Shown here one piece after another: positions 15,566 to 21,837 of a stretch of 22,087 bases of DNA. Numbering within the stretch: the first letter of the stretch is position 1; each line of letters starts with the position of its first letter. Made by a program: the position numbers and the translations under genes. The notes beneath the pieces are model-generated. The model ran no database searches, had not been told where the DNA came from, and worked only from the letters and a program-made list of their open reading frames with translations. This DNA comes from an uncultured Burkholderiales bacterium (GTDB lineage Bacteria; Pseudomonadota; Gammaproteobacteria; Burkholderiales; Burkholderiaceae_E), in contig CAIXXI010000496.1 in assembly GCA_903923345.1 (NCBI GenBank), positions 1 to 22,087 on the forward strand. Reading direction: 5' to 3'.

Positions 15566-15571
15566 TACAAT
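15566..15571 (+). promoter_or_regulatory. Possible -10 element upstream of ubiX
   Basis: TACAAT is a five-of-six -10 match in the 115-bp gap after grxD. No convincing -35 lies 16-18 bp upstream. If used, transcription would start close to the 15579 ATG of the small ORF described separately. Confidence 0.27.
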
Positions 15572-15578
15572 GCGTTCG

Positions 15579-15659
15579 ATGAACATGCCCTTTGAATGTC
15601 TATTTGTCGTACTGGATGCCGGTCTGCGCCGTAGCGACCGCTCCGGGCGATTGCGATGA
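15579..15659 (+). CDS. Possible 26-codon upstream ORF coupled to ubiX
   Basis: The frame starts ATG AAC ATG and reads MNMPFECLFVVLDAGLRR followed by SDRSGRLR. It ends in a TGA that overlaps the ubiX ATG as ATGA (15656-15659). There is no Shine-Dalgarno before it. A TACAAT box ends only 7 bases upstream, so it might be read from a leaderless transcript. It resembles no family I know. It could be a chance frame; the exact stop/start overlap is the only positive sign. Confidence 0.22.
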   Translation: MNMPFECLFVVLDAGLRRSDRSGRLR

Positions 15660-16276
15660 CCCGCCGGCTGATCGTTGCGATCACCGGCGCTTCGGGCGCC
15701 GTCTACGGTGTGCACATGCTGCGTCTGCTGCGCGAACTCGGCGGCGTCCAGACGCACCTGATCGTCTCGCCCGCGGGCTGGATGAACATCGACCACGAGA
15801 TCGGCCTGGCCCGACGCGAGATCGAAGCGCTGGCCGATGTGGTGCACCCGGTGCGCAATGTGGGCGCAAGTATCGCGTCCGGCTCATTCCAGACCGACGG
15901 CATGGTGATCGCACCCTGTTCGATGCGCACGCTGGCATCAGTGGCCCATGGCCTGTCTGACAACCTGATCACCCGCGCCGCCGACGTGGTGCTCAAGGAG
16001 CGCCGCCGGCTGGTGCTGCTGCCGCGAGAAACACCGCTGAATCTGGCCCACCTGCGCAACATGGTGTCGGTGACCGAGATGGGCGGGGTGATCTTTCCGC
16101 CGGTACCCGCCTTCTACAACACGCCGGCCTCTGTCGACGAATTGGTGGACCACACGGTCGGGCGCGTGCTCGACTTTTTTGGCATTGCCCAGCAGGTGTC
16201 CCCTGCCTGGGCAGGTTTGAAGCCGCAGCCAGAACCGAACGCGCGGCCGGAGGATACGGAACATGCAGGAACTTGA
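15656..16276 (+). CDS. ubiX: Flavin prenyltransferase UbiX
   Basis: Makes prenylated FMN from FMN and dimethylallyl phosphate; prFMN is the cofactor of the UbiD decarboxylase in ubiquinone synthesis. At 206 aa it has the flavoprotein fold with LIVAITGASGAVYGVHML (5-22), IASGSFQTDGMVIAPCSMRTLASVAHG, SDNLITRAADVVLKERRRLVLLPRETPLNLAHLRNM and the late GGVIFPPVPAFYN. No ubiD is in the window. Its end overlaps the CYTH-CHAD gene by 14 bp, which suggests one transcript. The Shine-Dalgarno is weak, and the start overlaps the stop of a possible 26-codon ORF. Confidence 0.96.
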   Translation: MTRRLIVAITGASGAVYGVHMLRLLRELGGVQTHLIVSPAGWMNIDHEIGLARREIEALADVVHPVRNVGASIASGSFQTDGMVIAPCSMRTLASVAHGLSDNLITRAADVVLKERRRLVLLPRETPLNLAHLRNMVSVTEMGGVIFPPVPAFYNTPASVDELVDHTVGRVLDFFGIAQQVSPAWAGLKPQPEPNARPEDTEHAGT

Positions 16277-18092
16277 ACTGAAATTCGATCTCCCTTTGTC
16301 GCTGCAGGACAGCCTGGAGCAGGAGATCGAAGGGCACCGCTGGAAGGCCGAGCCGGTCTGGTCGTGCTACTACGACACACCGGACGGGGAGCTCGCGCGT
16401 GCGCGCATGGCACTGCGCGTGCGGCGCAAAGGCGATGCCTGGCTGCAAACGCTCAAGGCCGAAGGCGTCGACCAGTTCCAGCGCTTCGAGTGGGAACGCC
16501 CGATCGACAGCGCCACGCCGCAGCGCGACGCCCTGCCGTCGATCGAAACCCCGCAAGGCGCGGTCGCCCACCGCAGTTTTGCCCTGCTTCGCCCGGTCTT
16601 CGAGACCGACTTCGAGCGGCGCAGCGTGGTGGTCAATCCGAGCGAATCGCTCGCGGTCGAGATCGCGCAGGACATCGGCGAGGTGCGCTGCGGCGATCGA
16701 AGCGAGGCCATCCGCGAGGTCGAACTTGAAGTGATCGAGGGATCACGGGCCGACTTCTTTGCCTGGGCCCTCGATTGGGCCGAACGCCACCAGTCAAGCC
16801 TGCTGCTGCCGACCAAGAACGAACGCGGTTTGCGGCTGGCTGCCCGTCTGCCGCTGACCCCCATGGCGGTGAAAGCGGGTGCGGCCACACCGGGCGCCGA
16901 CCTGCTGCCGGGCCGGGCGGCCGCCGATGCACTGTCGGCCTGTATCGCCCATGCGCTGATCAACATTGAGCCCATCCTGCGCTCGGACGCTCCTGAAGGT
17001 CCGCATCAATTCAGGGTCGGACTGCGCCGCTACCGGGCAGCCCTGCGATTTTTCGGCCTTCGCGAGCTCGACCCGGTCTGGGCCGCACTCGACGGCGAGG
17101 CATCGGCTCTGGCCGATGCGGCCGGCAAGGTGCGTGACTACGACGTCTTCGAGTCGGGCATGCTGCCGCAGTTGCGCAGCCGCTTTCAGGCCGATGCGGC
17201 CCTGGAGATCCTGTCGCGCGCCGTGATCAATGCCCGCGAATCCGGTCGCACCGAACTGCGTCGCACGCTGTCTGGCCCGATCCTGACGCAGTTCGTGCTG
17301 CGGGCGCTCGGCATGGCCGAGCAACTCGCCGACCCGGACCGCGAGCCGATCCTGCCCTCGGACAACTACGGACGCTTCGCCGCCGATCGACTGCCGCAAC
17401 TGCTTGGCAAAATTCGCCGCCGGGCGCGTGCCGCCCGATGTGAAGAGGACTGGCACCGCGCCCGGATCTCGGTCAAGAACTTCCGATATGCGCTGGAGTT
17501 TTCGGCTGCGGCCGTGCCACGCACCATGGACACCGCAAAAATGCTGTCTATCCTGGCTCGCTGGCAGGATCAGCTCGGCGAGGGTCAGGACATGGCCGTG
17601 GCGCGTGATGTCGCCACCACCGCGCTGGCGCGCCCTGGCGTGCCCAGCGAAGCCTCGATCCGGGCCACCGCGCTCATCGATGGCTGGCGGGCTTTCGCTT
17701 CGCCGCCGGGCGATGGCCATGGCCGCGGGGCGCAGCGCATCCTCCGAGATCTACGCGACCTCTCAAGCCCGCTGCAGCATGCCCGCACGCATCGCCAGCA
17801 TGCGTCGGGCGATGACCATTCGAGCAGCTCGACAGCCGAGCAGCGCGCATCAGGCGATCAGGGTGAGGCGCACACCCGCGCTCACCCGGAACAGTCCGCA
17901 GTTGATGTTCAGATTCCGCGTCTGGGTGAATCGATCGCGTTCTTGCCCAAAGAGGGCCTGGCGGAAGGCGTCAGTGCCGAGTCACTGGCGGCCACTCCGA
18001 TTGCGCCCGCCGCCACCCGAGTGGCAACAAACCGACCGAAGCTTCGCCGGGTACGGCCACGGCCGAGGGTTCAACGTGCGCGTCGCCGCTGA
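16263..18092 (+). CDS. CYTH and CHAD domain protein (polyphosphate/triphosphate related)
   Basis: A 609-aa cytoplasmic protein. The CYTH domain (about 1-200) starts with ELELK (E3, E5, K7, the ExExK signature) and continues with YYDTPDGELARARMALRVRRKG and a basic/acidic tunnel set. The domain hydrolyses inorganic triphosphate or related phosphates in characterised members. The CHAD domain (about 215-500) is all-helical and carries HQFRVGLRRYRAALRFFG (H248) and HRARISVKNFRYALEF (H398), the basic helices that bind polyphosphate. Residues 505-580 are low-complexity. The last 20 or so (RPKLRRVRPRPRVQRARRR) are strongly basic. GGAGG lies upstream of the ATG. It overlaps ubiX by 14 bp. Domain calls are secure; the substrate is inferred. 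Confidence 0.92.
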   Translation: MQELELKFDLPLSLQDSLEQEIEGHRWKAEPVWSCYYDTPDGELARARMALRVRRKGDAWLQTLKAEGVDQFQRFEWERPIDSATPQRDALPSIETPQGAVAHRSFALLRPVFETDFERRSVVVNPSESLAVEIAQDIGEVRCGDRSEAIREVELEVIEGSRADFFAWALDWAERHQSSLLLPTKNERGLRLAARLPLTPMAVKAGAATPGADLLPGRAAADALSACIAHALINIEPILRSDAPEGPHQFRVGLRRYRAALRFFGLRELDPVWAALDGEASALADAAGKVRDYDVFESGMLPQLRSRFQADAALEILSRAVINARESGRTELRRTLSGPILTQFVLRALGMAEQLADPDREPILPSDNYGRFAADRLPQLLGKIRRRARAARCEEDWHRARISVKNFRYALEFSAAAVPRTMDTAKMLSILARWQDQLGEGQDMAVARDVATTALARPGVPSEASIRATALIDGWRAFASPPGDGHGRGAQRILRDLRDLSSPLQHARTHRQHASGDDHSSSSTAEQRASGDQGEAHTRAHPEQSAVDVQIPRLGESIAFLPKEGLAEGVSAESLAATPIAPAATRVATNRPKLRRVRPRPRVQRARRR

Positions 18093-18138
18093 AGCGTGCA
18101 ATCATTTCTGACTGACTTTTCGACGAACGGATCGACAC

Positions 18139-18564
18139 ATGAAAATGCTCATCGCCATCGACGGCTCGAAGAACTCGCTGCGTGCACTGAAGTACGCCAT
18201 CAAACTCGCAGGCCGCCTGGACGAAGCCAGCCAGCTCGTCCTGGTCAATGCACATGACGACATCGCGCTGCGGGGTGCGAGCAGTTTTGTCGGCAAGGAC
18301 GCCGTCAAATCTTATCTGGACGACCTCTCCAACGAACAGCTCGCCGAAGCGGTGGCAATCGCCCAGAAATCCGGCGTGACCCATGAGGTCCGCGTGGTCC
18401 GCGGCCAGGTGGCGCAAGCGATCGTCAAGGCTGCGACCGACCGCGATTGCGAGCTGATCGTACTGGGCTCTAAGGGACGTTCGGCGATCCGCGACTTGAT
18501 GGTGGGTTCAGTGGCCCAACGGGTCAGCGCGCTGGCCGATGTGCCGGTGACGCTGGTCAAGTGA
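18139..18564 (+). CDS. Universal stress protein (UspA family)
   Basis: A 141-aa single-domain Usp with a Rossmann-like alpha/beta fold. The N-terminal strand KMLIAIDGSKNSLRALKYAI carries the conserved Asp. The C-terminal GSKGRSAIRDLMVGS fits the Gx2Gx9G(S/T) ATP-binding pattern, so this is probably an ATP-binding UspFG-type member. VPVTLVK is the last strand used in dimers. It starts 46 bp after the CYTH-CHAD gene and has no clear Shine-Dalgarno. A stress role fits the neighbouring polyphosphate-related gene, but no shared regulation is visible. Confidence 0.93.
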   Translation: MKMLIAIDGSKNSLRALKYAIKLAGRLDEASQLVLVNAHDDIALRGASSFVGKDAVKSYLDDLSNEQLAEAVAIAQKSGVTHEVRVVRGQVAQAIVKAATDRDCELIVLGSKGRSAIRDLMVGSVAQRVSALADVPVTLVK

Positions 18565-18586
18565 CAAAGAAGGCGGCGAAGTCACC

Positions 18587-18937
18587 ATGTTGAAATGGCT
18601 CCTGGCCTGGGCGATCAACGCCGGCGTGCTGCTGTTACTGCCCTACATCCTGCCCGCCGTGCAGGTCAAGGACTTCACCAGCGCACTGATCGCGGCGCTG
18701 GTGCTGGGTCTGCTCAATTCGATCGTACGACCGATCCTGATGGTGCTCACCTTGCCGATCACCGTCATCACGCTGGGGCTGTTCCTGCTGGTGATCAACG
18801 GGTTGATGTTCTGGCTGGCCTCACGCATGCTCGATGGCTTCCAGGTCGCGGGCTTCGGCTGGGCGATCGTCGCAGCCATCGTCTACAGCCTGATCACCTG
18901 GGCGGTCAGTGCGGTGCTGCTGCGCAAGGACGCCTGA
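18587..18937 (+). CDS. Small four-helix membrane protein, 'phage holin family 4' (PF04020 type)
   Basis: A 116-aa integral membrane protein with about four hydrophobic helices: WLLAWAINAGVLLLLPYILP (about 4-23), ALIAALVLGLLNSIVRPIL, VLTLPITVITLGLFLLVINGLMFWLAS, and a final one ending in LRKDA. GLLNSIVRPIL plus TLPITVITLGLF are the marks of the family also called DUF360 or mycobacterial-type holin superfamily IV. In chromosomes these are not phage genes and their role is unknown. It starts 22 bp after uspA and is probably co-transcribed. GAAGGCGGCG before the ATG is a weak ribosome site. Confidence 0.88.
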   Translation: MLKWLLAWAINAGVLLLLPYILPAVQVKDFTSALIAALVLGLLNSIVRPILMVLTLPITVITLGLFLLVINGLMFWLASRMLDGFQVAGFGWAIVAAIVYSLITWAVSAVLLRKDA

Positions 18938-18948
18938 AGCATCGCCAC

Positions 18949-18964
18949 GCTGCAGCGCTGCAGC
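18949..18964. repeat. Tandem palindrome after the holin-family gene
   Basis: GCTGCAGC occurs twice back to back, so the 16 bp form one perfect palindrome. It starts 11 bases after the stop codon at 18937. It could be the stem of a weak terminator or a protein-binding site; no T-run follows. Confidence 0.4.
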
Positions 18965-19032
18965 GTGATGCAGCTCACGGCATGGCGCCGACGATCGGTC
19001 GATAATCAATGATCGCCGGATGACGGTGGCCG

Positions 19033-19371
19033 ATGAATGCGGATGGTTCGATGATCAAGTTCAATGCAGCACCCGCTTTTGATTTCGACGAGTGGGCAAG
19101 CCTCTACCAGCGCGACCCGGACGCCTTCGAAGCCCGTCGCAAGGCGATGCTCGCCATTGAAATCGCCAAGGGCGGTCAGCATGCCGAGGCGGGAAAAGCC
19201 ATCGTGGAGCGGCTGGAGGCTCAGCTGGCCGGGAAGTCGGATGACGAGCGCATCCGGCTGTCGATGCTGGCGATGGTGGCGTCTGCGCAATCGATGGCCC
19301 AACGCCTGAACGAGCTCTCGCAGAACATGCAGGCGGCCCAGCGGCCTTCGGGATCATCTCCGACTGCCTGA
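19033..19371 (+). CDS. Small DUF3135-like hypothetical protein
   Basis: A 112-aa soluble, mostly helical protein. FDFDEWASLYQRDPDAFEARRKAML (about 16-40) resembles the D-x-W-x-x-L-x-x-x-D-P-x-x-F-E-x-x-R pattern of DUF3135 proteins. The middle QLAGKSDDERIRLSMLAMVASAQSMAQRLNEL is a heptad-like helix. The N-terminus is uncertain: MNADGSM at 19033 or the next ATG at 19051 (MIKFNAAPAFDFDE), and neither has a clear Shine-Dalgarno. A GATAAT box at 19001-19006 is a possible -10 without a -35. The function is unknown. A G-rich stem-loop follows the stop codon. Confidence 0.75.
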   Translation: MNADGSMIKFNAAPAFDFDEWASLYQRDPDAFEARRKAMLAIEIAKGGQHAEAGKAIVERLEAQLAGKSDDERIRLSMLAMVASAQSMAQRLNELSQNMQAAQRPSGSSPTA

Positions 19372-19372
19372 G

Positions 19373-19409
19373 ACCGGCCGGTGGGGGTTGCCGGGGGTGG
19401 CAGGCCGGT
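19373..19409. other. G-rich stem-loop between DUF3135-like gene and tRNA-Thr
   Basis: The arms ACCGGCC (19373-19379) and GGCCGGT (19403-19409) are perfectly complementary. An inner TGCC/GGCA (19389-19392 with 19399-19402) can continue the stem around a 9-nt bulge and a GGGGGT loop. The 5' arm also starts a 10-bp palindrome (ACCGGCCGGT). Two GGGGG runs sit inside. It lies where two convergent transcripts would end. No T-run follows. Confidence 0.35.
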
Positions 19410-19432
19410 GAGGCTTGCCTGGATGGGTTGGA

Positions 19433-19508
19433 TGGTGCCCCCGGACGGAATCGAACCGCCGACCTTCGGTTTACAAAACCGCTGCTCTACCAGCTGAGCT
19501 ACAAGGGC
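19433..19508 (-). tRNA. tRNA-Thr(UGU)
   Basis: The minus-strand 76-nt cloverleaf has acceptor stem GCCCTTG/CGGGGGC with A73 and an encoded CCA. The D-arm is GCTC/GAGC. The anticodon loop is TTTGTAA with TGT at 19475-19473, and the T-arm is GGCGG/CCGTC around TTCGATT. G1-C72 and C2-G71 are expected threonine identity pairs. Oddities are two G-U wobbles in the acceptor stem (5-68, 6-67) and a 27-43 G/A mismatch at the top of the anticodon stem. It lies just downstream of sspB on the same strand. Confidence 0.95.
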
Positions 19509-19509
19509 A

Positions 19510-19526
19510 TCCGCAAGCGGATTCTA
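19510..19526 (-). promoter_or_regulatory. Possible tRNA-Thr promoter -10 with GC-rich discriminator
   Basis: On the minus strand, TAGAAT (19526 to 19521) stands 12 bases before the mature tRNA and is followed by CCGCTTGCGG. A GC-rich discriminator is typical of stringently controlled stable-RNA promoters. The 17-bp -35 position falls inside the sspB terminator stem and is a poor match, so the tRNA may instead be processed from an sspB read-through transcript. Confidence 0.35.
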
Positions 19527-19549
19527 AAACGCCGCGCGACATCGCGCGG
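19525..19549 (-). terminator. sspB terminator
   Basis: Reading on the minus strand, CCGCGCG, a 4-nt loop (ATGT) and CGCGCGG (19549 to 19532) are followed by CGTTTTA. The 7-bp all-GC stem starts 6 bases after the sspB stop, and the short T-run makes it a plausible intrinsic terminator ahead of the tRNA gene. Confidence 0.55.
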
Positions 19550-19555
19550 TTCAAT

Positions 19556-20143
19556 CTACTTCACGCGTGTCAGATGAGGGCGACCGCCCTTCGGAGCGCC
19601 ACCGTCAGTGGATGGGTCCGGCGGCTCGTTGCCCTCAGGGGGCACAGCGGAAGATGCGCTCGGTGCGGGTGCAGCCTCCGGACTGGGTGCATCCGACTGC
19701 GAAGAGGGTACCGATGACAAGGTGGGCGTACGTCGGGTGGGCGGCAAGGCTTCGATGACCGGCTGCGCAGCCGTTTCAGCAGGCGACTCAGGAGCAGGCA
19801 CGCCAAGACCGTCGTCTGCAACCGCCATCGCCTTGGGCACTTCAAAAGCCATGCCATGCCCGGTTTCCCGGGCATAGATTGCCGAGACGTTTTCGATCGG
19901 GACCGACAACTGCCGGGCCACACCACCAAAACGTGCACTGAAGGTGATCAGGTCGTTGCCCAGTTTCAGGCGATCCGTGGCTGACATCGACACATTCAGC
20001 ACGATCTCACCGCCCTTGACGAACTCGCGCGGCACCACGGTGCGCTCGTCAACAGCCACCGCCAGATACGGCGTGAAGCCATTGTCGGTGCACCACTCGT
20101 AGATCGCGCGGATCAGGTAGGGCTTGGTGGAGGGTTCGCTCAT
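19556..20143 (-). CDS. sspB: ClpXP protease specificity-enhancing factor SspB
   Basis: Adaptor that binds ssrA-tagged proteins and hands them to ClpXP for degradation. The folded domain (about 1-110) has KPYLIRAIYEWCTDNGFTPYLAVAVDE, the substrate-groove region EFVKGGEIVLNVSMSATDRLKLGND and FSARFGGVARQLSVPIENVSAIYARETGHGMAFE. A long Pro/Ala/Ser-rich flexible linker (about 111-185) follows. The extreme C-terminus reads HLTRVK, which resembles the ClpX-binding LRVVK tail of E. coli SspB. The linker makes it longer (195 aa) than the E. coli protein (about 165 aa). It lies 48 bp after sspA, the conserved pairing. No strong Shine-Dalgarno is seen. Confidence 0.95.
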   Translation of the reverse strand: MSEPSTKPYLIRAIYEWCTDNGFTPYLAVAVDERTVVPREFVKGGEIVLNVSMSATDRLKLGNDLITFSARFGGVARQLSVPIENVSAIYARETGHGMAFEVPKAMAVADDGLGVPAPESPAETAAQPVIEALPPTRRTPTLSSVPSSQSDAPSPEAAPAPSASSAVPPEGNEPPDPSTDGGAPKGGRPHLTRVK

Positions 20144-20191
20144 GCAGGCGTCACTCAGGTATCGGCAACCGGATAGGCCATCGGCCTTGCA

Positions 20192-20806
20192 TCAACGGCG
20201 CATCACCTTTTCAGACGGTGTCAGTGCTTCGATGTAGGCGGGCCTTGAAAAAATCCGCTCTGCATACTTCATCAGCGGCGCAGCCGACTTGGGCATCTCG
20301 ATTGAGTAGTGATCGAGGCGCCACAGCAGGGGCGCAATCGCCACGTCGAGCATCGAGAACTCTTCGCCCAGCATGAACTTGTTCTTGATGAAGATCGGAG
20401 TGAGCTGGGTGAGTCGATCGCGGATCTGCTGGCGCGCACGCTCCATCAGCTTGCCACTTTCTTTGCTGTGGTCACGGCGCTCGAGCTGCTGAACATGGAT
20501 GAACAGCTCACGCTCGAAATTGAACAGAAACAGCCGTGCCCGCGCGCGCATCACCGGATCGGCCGGCATCAGTTGCGGATGAGGGAAACGCTCATCGATG
20601 TATTCATTGATGATGTTCGACTCGTACAGGATCAGGTCCCGCTCGACCAGGATGGGCACCTGACCGTAGGGATTCATGATCGAGATGTCCTCGGGCTTGT
20701 TGTAGAGATCGACATCGCGAATCTCGAAATCCATGCCCTTCTCGAACAGCACGAAGCGGCATCGCTGGCTGAATGGGCAGGTCGTGCCCGAATACAGAAC
20801 CATCAT
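20192..20806 (-). CDS. sspA: Stringent starvation protein A (SspA)
   Basis: RNA-polymerase-associated protein with a glutathione S-transferase fold, known in gammaproteobacteria to affect stationary-phase and acid-stress transcription. At 204 aa it matches the family. The thioredoxin-like domain is MVLYSGTTCPFSQRCRFVLFEKGMDFEIRDVDL, then NPYGQVPILVERDLILYESNIINEYIDERFPHPQLMP with the cis-Pro loop (QVP). The helical domain ends in FSRPAYIEALTPSEK. AAGGAG lies 8 bases before the first of two tandem ATGs. The gene follows petC at 114 bp with hairpins between, and precedes sspB. Confidence 0.96.
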   Translation of the reverse strand: MMVLYSGTTCPFSQRCRFVLFEKGMDFEIRDVDLYNKPEDISIMNPYGQVPILVERDLILYESNIINEYIDERFPHPQLMPADPVMRARARLFLFNFERELFIHVQQLERRDHSKESGKLMERARQQIRDRLTQLTPIFIKNKFMLGEEFSMLDVAIAPLLWRLDHYSIEMPKSAAPLMKYAERIFSRPAYIEALTPSEKVMRR

Positions 20807-20828
20807 GGGCTTCGCTCCTTGTTTGCAA

Positions 20829-20848
20829 GACCGGCGCTGTCGCCGGTC
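20829..20848. other. Perfect 8-bp hairpin in the sspA leader
   Basis: GACCGGCG (20829-20836) and CGCCGGTC (20841-20848) flank a 4-nt loop. It sits about 23 bases before the sspA ATG, upstream of its ribosome site. No T-run follows on the minus strand, so it is more likely a leader structure or processing element than a terminator. Confidence 0.4.
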
Positions 20849-20854
20849 GGGGTC

Positions 20855-20917
20855 AATCAGAAAATGAGGACGGCACAGGACGGAAAAGCCCTGTGCCGCT
20901 TGGCCGCCCGCAGGCGG
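20855..20917 (-). terminator. Double hairpin downstream of petC
   Basis: Reading on the minus strand, a small CCGCC/GGCGG hairpin (20917 to 20904) follows the petC stop at once. It is followed by a perfect 9-bp stem CGGCACAGG/CCTGTGCCG with a 10-nt loop (20898 to 20871) and then the T-rich stretch TCCTCATTTTCTGATT. The second stem is a plausible terminator for the cytochrome bc1 operon. Confidence 0.5.
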
Positions 20918-20920
20918 GGA

Positions 20921-21805
20921 TTACTTGACGTCTTTCCAGTACTCTTTATTCAACCACCAGGCCAGCGCGGTGAACAGCGTCAGAAAGAGCAGCACCCAGG
21001 TGCCCAGCCGTTGGCGGGTCTTGGCCGAAGGATCCGACATGTAGGTCATGTAGGCGACCAGGTCAGAGATCTGGCCATCATAGTCCGCCTGGCTGAGCTT
21101 GCCGCCGACCGCCGGAGTCAGGCTGATCTCGGTGCCCTCGTGCGGATGGCCGCCCTGGAGCTTTTCGGTCTTCTCGGTGCGCACGCCATCGGCGCCCAGG
21201 CTGATCACCGTCTTGGCAAACCCGTGACCTGTGCCGTCGCCCTTGTCGGCCTTGGTTTCTTCGATGGTGGCGCCGCGGGTGCCCTGGAGCTCCCAGAGCA
21301 CATGAGGCATGCCGACATTCGGGAAAATCGAATTGTTCCAGCCGGTGGCCCGTGAGCTGTCCCGGTAGAAGCTGCGCAGGTAGGTGTAGAGCCAGTCGGC
21401 ACCTGAGCCATCACCTGATGCGCGGGAGCGGGCGGTGACCGACAAGTCGGGCGGCAGTGCGCCGAACCAGGCCTTGGCGTCCGTGGCCGACATGGCGGTC
21501 TTCATCGTGTCGCCGACCTTGGTGCCGGTGAACAGCAGGTTGTCCCGGATCTGGGCGTCGGTCAGACCGATGTCCTGCAGGCGGTTGTAGCGCATCAGCG
21601 AAGCGCTGTGGCAATTCAGGCAATAGTTGACGAAGAGCTTGGCGCCGTTTTGCAGGGCAGCTTCGTTGTTGAGCTTTTCGGTCGGGAAGCGGTCGAGGTG
21701 AATCGACTCGCCCGAGGCCTGCGCGGCCAGTGGCGACAGGGCCAGGCCGAGCGCCACCAGCGGTGCGGCGAACCGGGCAATCAGGGGATGGATCCGGAGT
21801 TTCAT
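20921..21805 (-). CDS. petC: Cytochrome c1 of the bc1 complex
   Basis: Haem-bearing subunit that passes electrons from the Rieske protein to cytochrome c. The 294-aa product has a signal peptide (about 1-30, ending in AAQA), the haem-binding CLNCH (C62, C65, H66) and the axial-ligand Met (M166 in NVGMPHVLWELQG). A C-terminal membrane anchor follows (about 268-286, LGTWVLLFLTLFTALAWWL) with a short basic cytoplasmic tail. The ATG at 21805 is preferred because AGGA stands 7 bases before it; the ATG six bases upstream (21811) is too close to that AGGA. The longer open frame upstream runs into petB and lacks family match. It lies 32 bp after petB, in one operon. Confidence 0.96.
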   Translation of the reverse strand: MKLRIHPLIARFAAPLVALGLALSPLAAQASGESIHLDRFPTEKLNNEAALQNGAKLFVNYCLNCHSASLMRYNRLQDIGLTDAQIRDNLLFTGTKVGDTMKTAMSATDAKAWFGALPPDLSVTARSRASGDGSGADWLYTYLRSFYRDSSRATGWNNSIFPNVGMPHVLWELQGTRGATIEETKADKGDGTGHGFAKTVISLGADGVRTEKTEKLQGGHPHEGTEISLTPAVGGKLSQADYDGQISDLVAYMTYMSDPSAKTRQRLGTWVLLFLTLFTALAWWLNKEYWKDVK

Positions 21806-21812
21806 GAACATG

Positions 21813-21816
21813 TCCT
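21813..21816 (-). promoter_or_regulatory. Ribosome binding site deciding the petC start
   Basis: AGGA on the minus strand (21816 to 21813) is 7 bases from ATG 21805 but only 1 base from ATG 21811. The spacing selects the MKLRIHP start. Confidence 0.5.
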
Positions 21817-21837
21817 GGTCGTTCGGGTGTCGGCTCG

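Noticed and set aside
18587..18937. 'Phage holin' name suggesting a prophage remnant
   Set aside because: The family name is historical. No lysis, structural, integrase or regulator gene is nearby, and the gene sits among chromosomal stress genes.
19433..19508. tRNA-Thr as an integration site for a mobile element
   Set aside because: No integrase and no direct repeat of the tRNA 3' end was seen in the flanks, and both neighbours are conserved chromosomal genes.
20309..21355. A 348-codon plus-strand open frame opposite sspA and petC
   Set aside because: It runs through both real genes and the hairpin gap between them and lacks any recognisable motif.
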